A stretch of DNA of 23,082 bases from Oscillospiraceae bacterium. GTDB taxonomy: Bacteria > Bacillota > Clostridia > Oscillospirales > Oscillospiraceae. This document shows, piece by piece, positions 8,258 through 13,962 of this stretch. Position 1 is the first letter of the stretch; every line of letters starts with the position of its first letter. Location: positions 1 through 23,082 of the forward strand of contig JAEDFW010000012.1 in NCBI GenBank assembly GCA_016297855.1, read 5' to 3'. Made by a program: the position numbers and the translations under genes. Below the pieces are notes generated by a model. It had not been told where the DNA came from. It saw nothing but the letters and a program-made list of their open reading frames with translations, and did no database searches.

Positions 8258-8281
8258 CTTTTTTCGGTTTTGACCACCTGA

Positions 8282-8303
8282 TTTTACGACACTTTTACGA
8301 CAC
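8282..8303 (+). repeat. Tandem 11-bp repeats (TTTTACGACAC twice), candidate recombinase arm sites
   Basis: Two exact, adjacent copies at 8282-8292 and 8293-8303. An inverted 10-bp copy (TGTCGTAAAA) follows at 8328-8337, and a related TTTTGACCAC lies at 8268-8277. They lie about 65-90 bp inside the left end of segment A and just upstream of tnpV. Tandem 11-bp arm sites near element ends are typical of tyrosine integrases such as Tn916 Int. They could also be an operator for tnpV. Confidence 0.5.
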
Positions 8304-8348
8304 AAAAGCCGGGCTATGATGGAATTTGTCGTAAAAGGAGCAAAAAAC

Positions 8349-8729
8349 ATGCGAAACGAAATCACAGAAAACGGCTTGGAATACACCCTTGTGGAGGACT
8401 ATTATCTGCCCAATTTGACCCTGCCGGAAGAGCATCGTCCCATCGGGAAATGGGGCTGTCTGCACCGGGAGTATCTCAAAAAGGAGCACCCGATCCTATA
8501 TAACAGTCTGATCCTCAATGGTCAGCTCTGGACATATCTGGCGGACTTGAACGAGCAGGCGCAGGAGCGTTTGTCCCTGATCATCGAGCAGATGAAGGTA
8601 TCTGAGAGCGTGACAGAAGAACTGAAAGCCATCGACCAAATAGCATGGATTGGTGGCATGAACAGCATCCGCAACCGAGCCGAGGAAATCATCCTCCGGG
8701 AAATGATTTACGGGGAGGATGTGGCATGA
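8349..8729 (+). CDS. TnpV-family transposon protein
   Basis: A 126-residue protein recognised from its typical wording: HRPIGKWGCLHREYLKKEHP near residues 31-50, YLADLNEQAQERLSLIIEQM in the middle and MNSIRNRAEEIILREMIY near the end. TnpV proteins occur in Tn4451-type and related Clostridia elements; their role is unclear, possibly excision control. I choose the ATG at 8349 because AAAGGAG lies 7 bases upstream, rejecting an in-frame start at 8316. Its stop overlaps the next start (ATGA), so the two small genes are coupled. It is the clearest mobile-element gene in the window, and no recombinase accompanies it. Confidence 0.85.
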   Translation: MRNEITENGLEYTLVEDYYLPNLTLPEEHRPIGKWGCLHREYLKKEHPILYNSLILNGQLWTYLADLNEQAQERLSLIIEQMKVSESVTEELKAIDQIAWIGGMNSIRNRAEEIILREMIYGEDVA

Positions 8730-8988
8730 GACTTCTGGAAGAATTTTGGTACGGCAATATCGAGCCGACGGAGTATGATACCTCACCCTGCAAGGAGTAC
8801 AAGAAACTGCAGGAGCTGATCTGCAGGAACGAAGAAAAGCTCCGAGCCACCATGACAGACGAGCAGAAAGGTTTGTTTGAGAAATACACCGATGTGTTCG
8901 GGAGTATCAAACCATCACAGATTGTCTGATCTTCCAGAACAGCTTTAAGTTGGGTGCCAGAATGATGTTGGAAGTCATGGAAGAATAA
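8726..8988 (+). pseudogene. DUF6809-family small protein, frameshifted
   Basis: The gene starts MRLLEEFWYGNIEPTEYD and reads well to about 8900 (KGLFEKYTDV), then hits a stop at 8927 in its own frame. In the next frame the end of the family profile is present: EYQTITDCLIFQNSFKLGAR, then MMLEVMEE and a stop at 8986-8988. A single insertion or deletion between about 8890 and 8905 explains both. DUF6809 proteins are small, of unknown function, and often follow TnpV in gut Clostridia elements. If not a sequencing error, the protein is truncated to 67 residues. A second remnant of the same gene type sits at 12228-12269. Confidence 0.7.
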
Positions 8989-9000
8989 TCGAATAGCAAT

Positions 9001-9042
9001 TTGGCTGCTACTATGAAATACTGGTAGCAGCCAATATTTTTT
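9001..9042 (+). terminator. Rho-independent terminator after tnpV-DUF6809
   Basis: Perfect 11-bp stem TTGGCTGCTAC (9001-9011) with GTAGCAGCCAA (9024-9034), followed by TATTTTTT. It separates the mobile-element genes from the arsenic cassette promoter at 9053. Confidence 0.9.
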
Positions 9043-9052
9043 GCAGAACACA

Positions 9053-9081
9053 TTGACATTTTTCGATTTGATGAATATAAT
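9053..9081 (+). promoter_or_regulatory. Consensus promoter of the arsR operon
   Basis: TTGACA (9053-9058) and TATAAT (9076-9081) are perfect hexamers with a 17-base spacer. The area carries an imperfect inverted repeat, TCGATTT (9063-9069) against AGATCGA, that spans the -10 box, where an ArsR dimer would block RNA polymerase. Autorepression relieved by arsenite or a related metalloid is the usual mode of this family and is inferred here. Confidence 0.85.
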
Positions 9082-9119
9082 GAAGATAGATCGAAGAATT
9101 TGAATGTGAGGTGAAATAT

Positions 9120-9446
9120 ATGGCATCTGAATATGTTGACAAGGCAAGAGTATTCAAAGCATTTTGCGACGAAAACCGTCTGCGTATTCTGGAACGGCTT
9201 CGTAGCGGCGAGAAATGCGCTTGCGTATTGTTGGATGACCTCCACATTTCGCAGTCCACACTTTCCCACCACATGAAGATTCTCTGTGACTCCGGTGTTG
9301 TCCAGGGCCGCAAAGAAGGCAAATGGGTTCATTACTCCATTGATCCGGAAGGTGCCGAGTATGCGGTGCAGCTCTTGAAGCAGCAAATAACACGGGGTAA
9401 TCAAAGCGAATTAACACAATCGTGTTGCTCAGATAAAGAGAAGTGA
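9120..9446 (+). CDS. arsR: ArsR-family metalloid-sensing repressor
   Basis: A 108-residue winged helix-turn-helix protein. DNA-recognition residues lie in DLHISQSTLSHHMKILCDSG (about 40-60), followed by a GKWVHYSID wing. Sensor cysteines are visible in GEKCACVLLDDL at the end of the helix before the recognition region, the usual arsenite site region of ArsR, and in a C-terminal pair SCCSDKEK. I chose the ATG at 9120 with GAGGTG 6 bases upstream; a GTG at 9111 overlaps that site. It is the first gene of the cassette behind a consensus promoter. The ligand is probably As(III) or an organoarsenical, judged from the permease and acr3 downstream. Confidence 0.9.
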   Translation: MASEYVDKARVFKAFCDENRLRILERLRSGEKCACVLLDDLHISQSTLSHHMKILCDSGVVQGRKEGKWVHYSIDPEGAEYAVQLLKQQITRGNQSELTQSCCSDKEK

Positions 9447-9470
9447 GCCATCTGAAAAGATGGCTTCTCT
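9437..9470 (+). other. Hairpin at the end of arsR
   Basis: AGCCATCT (9446-9453) pairs with AGATGGCT (9458-9465) around GAAA, extended outside by AGAGA and TCTCT. Only TAAAAACTAAA follows, so termination would be weak. It probably attenuates or stabilises the message between arsR and the permease gene. Confidence 0.6.
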
Positions 9471-9522
9471 TAAAAACTAAATATTGACATTTTTGAATAT
9501 GTGAATATGAAGGGAGCTTTTT

Positions 9523-10536
9523 ATGGAAGCATTAAAAACTGCGTGGAATTTCTTTCAGAATGAAGTCCTGGGCATGAAATGGCTGAACCGTTTGATCGGC
9601 AGCATTGTGGAGGCAGTTGGTCTTGACCCGACAAGCCGAGTGGGAGGCAGTATCCGGTTTTTCTTCTATGATTGCATCAAGATCATGGCACTGCTGGGTG
9701 TGCTGATCCTGGTGATCTCTTACATCCAGAGCTATTTCCCGCCGGAACGCACCAAAAAGATTCTGGGCAGATTCCACGGCATTGGTGCTAACTGTATCGC
9801 TGCATTGCTGGGAACGGTAACCCCTTTCTGCTCCTGCTCATCCATTCCGTTGTTTATCGGATTTACCAGTGCGGGACTGCCCTTGGGCGTGACCTTCTCT
9901 TTCCTGATTTCCTCTCCTATGGTTGACCTGGGAAGTCTGGTACTTCTTATGAGCATTTTCGGTTGGAAGGTTGCTGTTGTCTATGTTGTGCTTGGTCTGG
10001 TGATTGCTGTTGTCGGCGGTACGATGATCGAAAAGTTGCGGCTTGAAAATGAGGTCGAGGAGTTTATCCGCAAGGGTAAGAATGTGGATGTTCGGCAGGA
10101 AGAACTGACTGTCAAAGATCGTTTGCAGTACGCTTGGGAACGGGTAGTATCCACCGCTAAGAAAGTGTTCCCTTATGTACTGGTGGGTGTCGGCATTGGT
10201 GCCATCATCCACAACTGGATTCCCGAAGAATTTATCATTAAGCTACTTGGTTCCGGTAATCCCTTCGGCGTGATTCTTGCCACCGTCGCAGGCGTCCCTA
10301 TGTATGCGGACATTTTTGGTACGATCCCCATTGCGGAAGCTCTGCTGGCAAAGGGCGCACAGCTTGGTGTTGTTCTGTCATTTATGATGGGTGTGACTAC
10401 CTTGAGCCTGCCCTCTATGATTATGCTGCGCAAGGCCGTGAAACCGAAGCTGCTGGGCATCTTTATTGCGATTTGCACCATTGGCATCATCATTGTTGGT
10501 TACTTCTTCAATGTGATTGCTCCTATGATTATCTGA
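9523..10536 (+). CDS. ArsP-like permease (SO_0444/DUF318 family), probable organoarsenical efflux
   Basis: A 337-residue membrane protein with about eight to ten hydrophobic segments and a charged cytoplasmic loop at residues 165-205. The family signature TPFCSCSSIPLFIGF lies near residues 104-118, with the cysteines thought to bind metalloid in ArsP; a second half-motif GVPMYADIFGTIPIAEALL appears near 260. ArsP exports trivalent methylarsenicals and aromatic arsenicals. An AAGGGAG site lies 6 bases before the ATG. The gene sits between arsR and the thioredoxin gene, a frequent cluster in anaerobes. Substrate assignment is from family knowledge, not residue proof. Confidence 0.85.
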   Translation: MEALKTAWNFFQNEVLGMKWLNRLIGSIVEAVGLDPTSRVGGSIRFFFYDCIKIMALLGVLILVISYIQSYFPPERTKKILGRFHGIGANCIAALLGTVTPFCSCSSIPLFIGFTSAGLPLGVTFSFLISSPMVDLGSLVLLMSIFGWKVAVVYVVLGLVIAVVGGTMIEKLRLENEVEEFIRKGKNVDVRQEELTVKDRLQYAWERVVSTAKKVFPYVLVGVGIGAIIHNWIPEEFIIKLLGSGNPFGVILATVAGVPMYADIFGTIPIAEALLAKGAQLGVVLSFMMGVTTLSLPSMIMLRKAVKPKLLGIFIAICTIGIIIVGYFFNVIAPMII

Positions 10537-10718
10537 CGGAGGTTGCTTCTGTACTCCATTGGACACAGTGCTTTGGTTTTGTTGCTGGTACTTCGGTGGG
10601 ATTTGCCCAGAAGATCAACGGCAGTGAAAAGTATAAAACCGTAGCAACCGTTTTGAAAATGGTCATGGGTGCAGCGATCCTGCTCATTGGCCTGTATATG
10701 TTCTGGCTCGCATTTTAA
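10537..10718 (+). pseudogene. C-terminal remnant of a CcdA-like (ArsG-type) membrane thiol protein
   Basis: Directly after the permease stop an open frame without a usable start reads on to a stop at 10716, ending with a polar stretch (GFAQKINGSEKYKTVATVLK) and a membrane helix (MGAAILLIGLYMFWLAF). This resembles the last 50 residues of CcdA/DsbD-type thiol-transfer proteins found in many ars clusters beside a small thioredoxin. The N-terminal three quarters are missing, so an internal deletion joining the permease end to this tail is likely. The remnant is too short for a firm family call. Confidence 0.6.
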
Positions 10719-10751
10719 ATTGACATTTTATATTTTGGAGGTACATTCATT

Positions 10752-11156
10752 ATGGCACTGTTCAATTTTGGCAAAAAGAAAGAAGAAAAGAAAGCCCCCA
10801 CCTGCTGCTGCGGTTCTGAACCGAAGGTCGAGGAAACCACCTGCTGCTGTGGCTCCGCTCCCAAGGCTGAGGGATCGACTTCCTGCTGCTGCGGTGCACC
10901 TGTGGACGGCATCTGCTGCATCAAGGTTCTGGGCGCAGGCTGCAAGTCCTGCCACGAGCAGTTTGAGAACGCAAAGGCTGCTGTTAAGGCGATGGGGCTG
11001 TCCGTCGAAGTAGAATACATCACTGACATGGAGAAAGTCATGTCTTATGGCGTTATGAGCATGCCTGCGATCGTAGTCAACGAACAGGTTGTTTCCGTGG
11101 GCAAGGTGCTGAAAGCCACTGAAGTAGAGAAACTACTGCACAAACTGGGCTGCTGA
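10752..11156 (+). CDS. Small thioredoxin-fold protein with N-terminal CCCG repeats
   Basis: 134 residues. The C-terminal part (about 53-134) is a minimal thioredoxin/glutaredoxin-like domain: GAGCKSCHEQ with the CxxC pair, cis-proline motif SMPAIVVNE, and a final cysteine. The N-terminal 50 residues are lysine-rich and carry three spaced CCCG blocks (TCCCGSEPK, TCCCGSAPK, SCCCGAP), then GICC. In all there are 14 cysteines, unusually many for this length. A GGAGG site lies about 9 bases before the ATG. Within the cassette it may shuttle thiols for the permease or trap arsenite on its cysteine clusters; both are inferred. Confidence 0.82.
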   Translation: MALFNFGKKKEEKKAPTCCCGSEPKVEETTCCCGSAPKAEGSTSCCCGAPVDGICCIKVLGAGCKSCHEQFENAKAAVKAMGLSVEVEYITDMEKVMSYGVMSMPAIVVNEQVVSVGKVLKATEVEKLLHKLGC

Positions 11157-11209
11157 TCCGAAAAAACGTATAAATCAAAAATGCCGATATATCGAAGGAG
11201 GGTACGTTT

Positions 11210-11878
11210 ATGAAAGAACAAAACAGCGGTATCAGCTTTTTCCAGCGATACCTGACCATCTGGGTCATCATCTGCATGGTTCTGGGCGTTCTGGTCGGCA
11301 AATATTTGCCGGGCATTCCGGCGTTTCTGAACCAATTTGAATATGCCAGGGTTTCCATTCCTATGGCGATCCTGATTTGGTTGATGATCTATCCCATGAT
11401 GATGAAGGTGGACTTCCAGAGCATCAAGAATGTTGGCAGGAATCCCAAGGGTCTGTTCGTCACCTGGATCACAAACTGGCTGATCAAGCCCTTCACGATG
11501 TACGGTATCGCAAGCCTGTTTTTCTTTGTGATTTTCAAGGCATTTATTACACCTGACCTGGCAACGGATTATCTTGCCGGCGCAGTTCTGTTGGGGGCGG
11601 CTCCCTGCACCGCAATGGTGTTCGTATGGAGTACGCTGACGAAGGGCGATCCCGCATACACCGTTGTCCAGGTAGCAACCAACGACCTGATTATCCTGTT
11701 CGCCTTTGTCCCCATCGTCAAGTTCCTGTTGGGTGTTTCCAACGTGTCCGTCCCTTGGGATACCCTCATCCTGTCGGTGGTCCTGTTCGTGGTGATCCCT
11801 CTGGCTGGTGGCATGCTGACCCATTCCGTTGTGGTCAGGAAGAAGGGAAAGGACTATTTCGAGAATACTTTTGTATAA
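11210..11878 (+). pseudogene. acr3: Acr3-family arsenite efflux protein, 3'-truncated
   Basis: 222 residues that match the first two thirds of Acr3, which exports As(III). The start has a good AAGGAGG site at 11195-11201. Family landmarks are visible: WVIICMVLGVLVGKYLPGIP near residue 18, MMMKVDF near 62, and the conserved transport cysteine in LLGAAPCTAMVFVWS near residue 129. The reading stops at KGKDYFENTFV, where full-length proteins (about 350 residues, ten helices) continue with four more helices including a conserved glutamate. The break falls only 26 bp before the second phosphatase-start repeat, so recombination at the element end is the likely cause. Transport activity is doubtful. 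Confidence 0.75.
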
Positions 11879-11904
11879 ATTGGTATATTTAAGGAAGAAA
11901 AACG

Positions 11905-11958
11905 ATGAAAAAGATCTTATTCGTTTGCCACGGCAAACCGACCGCCGAATATGTATAA
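11905..11958 (+). pseudogene. Second LMW-PTP 5' end (orphan replacement start)
   Basis: An AAGGAAG site at 11891-11897 precedes an ATG at 11905 that reads MKKILFVCHGKPTAEYV and stops at 11956. The first ten residues are those of LMW phosphatases, but the CX5R loop is lost after CHG. I interpret this as the start region that segment A brought to restore the interrupted host gene, later separated from the gene body by segment B. Confidence 0.7.
11921..11938 (+). repeat. att-like repeat 2 with dyad GTTTGCC-AC-GGCAAAC (A/B junction)
   Basis: The shared core TCGTTTGCCACGG is here followed by CAAAC, giving 7-bp inverted arms (11923-11929 and 11932-11938) around a 2-bp centre. Copies 1 and 3 keep a weaker form of the same symmetry. 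Inverted arms around a short centre are what core-type sites of tyrosine recombinases look like. Confidence 0.6.
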
Positions 11959-12227
11959 CAATGCAAATCTGTGCAAAACGTGGCAAATCGCGTCCTTGCG
12001 TAAAGTATGTACTACTTTTTGACTACGATTAAAAAATATGCTCAGGTAAAATATCGTTATGGCATTATTTTCTGTATGCGCAACGTGCGGCAAAACGTGG
12101 CAAATCGGGGCATTTGGTATTGTGTGATAGTGTATCTTACACCAGTTTTGAGAGGATTTTTGCCATCGGCAAACAAACACTTTTCTATGGATAGTATTGT
12201 TGTTCCTCGGCAAACAAACATTTTCCT
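11959..12227. repeat. Left end of segment B: clustered degenerate att-core and arm repeats
   Basis: No gene is visible in this stretch. It holds an exact 18-bp direct repeat GCAAAACGTGGCAAATCG at 11973-11990 and 12090-12107, a TTTTGACTACG at 12017-12027, and a second pair TCGGCAAACAAACA at 12166-12179 and 12207-12220. The first pair contains CGTGGCAAA, the reverse complement of core TTTGCCACG. The second contains GGCAAACAAA, the reverse complement of TTTGTTTGCC in the intact phosphatase start. At 12159-12173 TTTGCC-ATC-GGCAAA forms a dyad. These are candidate recombinase binding sites or scars of earlier insertions. Confidence 0.6.
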
Positions 12228-12269
12228 AAACTGGGCGCCTGAATAATGTCGGAAGTTATGGAAGAATAA
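12228..12269 (+). pseudogene. C-terminal remnant of a second DUF6809 gene
   Basis: Translated in frame this reads KLGA*IMSEVMEE and a stop, against KLGARMMLEVMEE in the copy at 8726-8988. At DNA level 12232-12275 and 8951-8994 agree at 38 of 44 positions. A TGA replaces AGA. It shows that segment B once carried the same small-gene module as segment A. Confidence 0.65.
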
Positions 12270-12282
12270 TGGAATGCATTGC

Positions 12283-12319
12283 AACAGCTCACCGGTCATA
12301 TGATCGATGAGCTGTTTTT
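12283..12319 (+). terminator. Rho-independent terminator after the DUF6809 remnant
   Basis: AACAGCTCA (12283-12291) pairs with TGAGCTGTT (12308-12316), with an inner palindrome TCATATGA, followed by a short T-run. It holds the same position as the terminator at 9001 in segment A. Confidence 0.8.
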
Positions 12320-12390
12320 CGCTTGTTGGGGGTAAATACTCACATTGCGAGGTGAATTTTCACCGTGCATGATTTGATACATAATTCTAT

Positions 12391-12423
12391 TTACCATTTT
12401 CGGAAAACAGTTGATTTTGGTAA
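12391..12423. promoter_or_regulatory. Inverted pair TTACCA ... TGGTAA over the ATPase promoter
   Basis: TTACCA at 12391-12396 and TGGTAA at 12418-12423 flank the -35 box of the ATPase promoter. The same inverted hexamers recur just after the gene (13648-13680). An operator is possible; nothing in the sequence proves it. Confidence 0.35.
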
Positions 12424-12439
12424 TTAAAGCGGATATAAT
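12411..12439 (+). promoter_or_regulatory. Promoter of the ATPase gene
   Basis: TTGATT (12411-12416), 17-base spacer, TATAAT (12434-12439), about 20 bp before the GTG start. The cargo gene therefore has its own strong promoter and does not depend on host transcription. Confidence 0.75.
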
Positions 12440-12460
12440 ATATCCACGGGGTGATGAATC

Positions 12461-13660
12461 GTGAAGTTGATTGACCGTAACCAGTATTTAGATAAATTGA
12501 TCAATGTGATCGGAACGCCGGATATCAAAGTTATCACCGGTGTGCGTCGTAGTGGTAAATCCAAGCTGCTTGAAGCTTTTAAGGATTATGTGGAAGCTGA
12601 AATTTCGGACTGTAATATTGTCCATATAAATTTCAATCTGCCTGAATATGACCATCTGCTTGAGTACAGACCGTTGTACGATTATGTGAAGGCTCAATAC
12701 GTCAAGGGCAAGCAGAACTTTGTTCTTATTGACGAAGTGCAGATGTGTACGGATTTTGAGAAAGCTATTAACGGGTTGCACGCTATGGAGAAGTTCGATA
12801 TTTATATCACCGGTTCCAATGCGTTTTTACTCAGTTCCGACCTTGCCACACTGTTTACCGGACGAACCTTTGAAATAAAGGTATTCCCCTTCTCTTTCAG
12901 CGAATATATGCAGTATTTTGGGAACAGTGACAAATATACCGCTATGGATAAATATATGATGGAGGGCGGTATGTCCGGTTCCTACTTGTATAAAGATCAG
13001 GAAGCTAAATACGACTATATTGCCGATGTTTTTGATACTTTGATCGTGAGGAACATCCGCAAAAAGTACAAAATCCGCAATATGCAGCTAATGGACAGAC
13101 TGGTGGATTTTCTGATGGACAACATCTCAAATCTGACCTCTGCACGAAATATCACTAACACATTCAGCGGTTTCAAAGAAAAAGTCAACCATGTGACCAT
13201 TAGCTCCTATATGCAGTATCTGTGCAATGCTTTTGCGTTTTACAAAATTCGCAGATACGATATTAAGGGCAAAAAGTATCTGTCCAGCAACGATAAATAC
13301 TACTTGTGCGACCATACTTTTCGATATGCCAAGCTCGGCACAAAAAATATGGACTACGGCAGAATTTTGGAAAACATCGTTGCAATTGAGCTGCTGCGCC
13401 GGGGATATGAGGTCTATGTTGGTGTTCTCTATAAGAAAGAAATAGATTTTGTTGCCATTAAGCGAAACGAAAAGATCTATATTCAGGTATCTGATAATAT
13501 CAGCGACGAAAAGACCTTTGAGCGTGAGGTGTCCCCCCTGTTGCAAATCAAGGATGCCTATCCAAAGATGGTTGTTGCCCGGACCCGGCACGATGAGTAC
13601 CAATACGAAGGCATTCGAATTGTCGATATTGCGGACTGGCTGCTTGATTACCAAAAATAA
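12461..13660 (+). CDS. AAA-type ATPase of the AAA_14/DUF4143 family
   Basis: 399 residues. Walker A is GVRRSGKSKLL (about residues 27-37) and Walker B is FVLIDEVQ (about 87-94), followed by the sensor-like YITGSNAFLLSSDLATLFTG, a typical stretch of this family. The C-terminal DUF4143 part has KEIDFVAIKRNEKIYIQV (about 325-342), resembling the core of a PD-(D/E)xK nuclease-like fold. Such ATPases are widespread in gut anaerobes; their function is not established. The start is a GTG with GGGGTGAT upstream; a nearby ATG at 12454 is out of frame. As the only intact cargo of segment B it could be an accessory or defence gene; this is a guess from position alone. Confidence 0.85.
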   Translation: MKLIDRNQYLDKLINVIGTPDIKVITGVRRSGKSKLLEAFKDYVEAEISDCNIVHINFNLPEYDHLLEYRPLYDYVKAQYVKGKQNFVLIDEVQMCTDFEKAINGLHAMEKFDIYITGSNAFLLSSDLATLFTGRTFEIKVFPFSFSEYMQYFGNSDKYTAMDKYMMEGGMSGSYLYKDQEAKYDYIADVFDTLIVRNIRKKYKIRNMQLMDRLVDFLMDNISNLTSARNITNTFSGFKEKVNHVTISSYMQYLCNAFAFYKIRRYDIKGKKYLSSNDKYYLCDHTFRYAKLGTKNMDYGRILENIVAIELLRRGYEVYVGVLYKKEIDFVAIKRNEKIYIQVSDNISDEKTFEREVSPLLQIKDAYPKMVVARTRHDEYQYEGIRIVDIADWLLDYQK

Positions 13661-13680
13661 AAAAATTTCGTTTTTGGTAA
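13648..13680. repeat. Perfect 10-bp inverted repeat at the end of the ATPase gene
   Basis: TTACCAAAAA (13648-13657) and TTTTTGGTAA (13671-13680) surround 13 AT-rich bases that include the stop codon. It could act as a weak bidirectional terminator. It shares TTACCA/TGGTAA with the pair before the gene. Confidence 0.6.
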
Positions 13681-13962
13681 ACAGGAAGAAATTGATATAA
13701 AAATAGTGGAATTGATTTTTAGAAGTCAATGCCAAAAAGATAGAGGTAGCAATTTAGTAAAATGATGGATAGTCCTGCCCCAAAATCGCAGTAGTCTGTT
13801 ATCGCGATTTTGACTACGTTTTGACTACGTTTGCTTGCACTGATTTGCCTCATTTTGCCGCATTCGAGAAAAATGTGTGAATGTAGGGGTTGGGGAGCGA
13901 AATGCAAGCTTGCGCAAAACGGTGCAAAAAGTTGCAATTTTACATTTGAAAGTGGGTAAAAT
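13661..13962 (+). other. Right end of segment B: arm repeats and replacement leader of the phosphatase gene
   Basis: No gene is seen. AAAATCGC (13782-13789) and GCGATTTT (13804-13811) form an inverted repeat. Two exact tandem TTTTGACTACG copies follow at 13808-13829. GATTTGCCTCATTTTGC at 13842-13858 matches, at 15 of 17 positions and in inverted orientation, the repeat at 11973 and 12090. The last 100 bp, with several TGCAAAA-like blocks, lead into the phosphatase ATG. I see no convincing promoter in them. Confidence 0.55.

Larger units (their letters stand above)
8217..11933 (+). mobile_element. Integrated segment A: tnpV, DUF6809, arsenic-type cassette
   Basis: About 3.7 kb bounded by repeats of the phosphatase gene start. 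Contents in order: palindrome, tandem 11-bp repeats, tnpV, frameshifted DUF6809 gene, terminator, arsR, ArsP-like permease, ccdA-like remnant, Cys-rich thioredoxin, truncated acr3, and a replacement phosphatase start (11905). No recombinase or relaxase gene is present, so the segment is either non-autonomous or a decayed remnant. Base composition is more AT-rich than the host genes on either side. The exact crossover bases within the core are not resolved. Confidence 0.7.

Noticed and set aside
8127..8348. A tRNA gene as the integration target at the left end
   Set aside because: No cloverleaf, anticodon arm or CCA-like end could be found; the target is the phosphatase start instead.
9447..9522. 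A separate promoter for the permease at TTGACA 9484
   Set aside because: The only -10-like box (TATGAA at 9506) overlaps the ribosome binding site, so a usable transcript is unlikely.
11905..11958. Start of an arsenate reductase gene arsC after acr3
   Set aside because: The residues ILFVCHG match ordinary LMW phosphatases, not the VHNSCRSQ loop of ArsC, and the frame ends after 17 codons.
12159..12226. Spaced repeats that might be a CRISPR array
   Set aside because: Only two imperfect 14-20-base copies with one 21-base gap, and no cas genes. They match the att core better.
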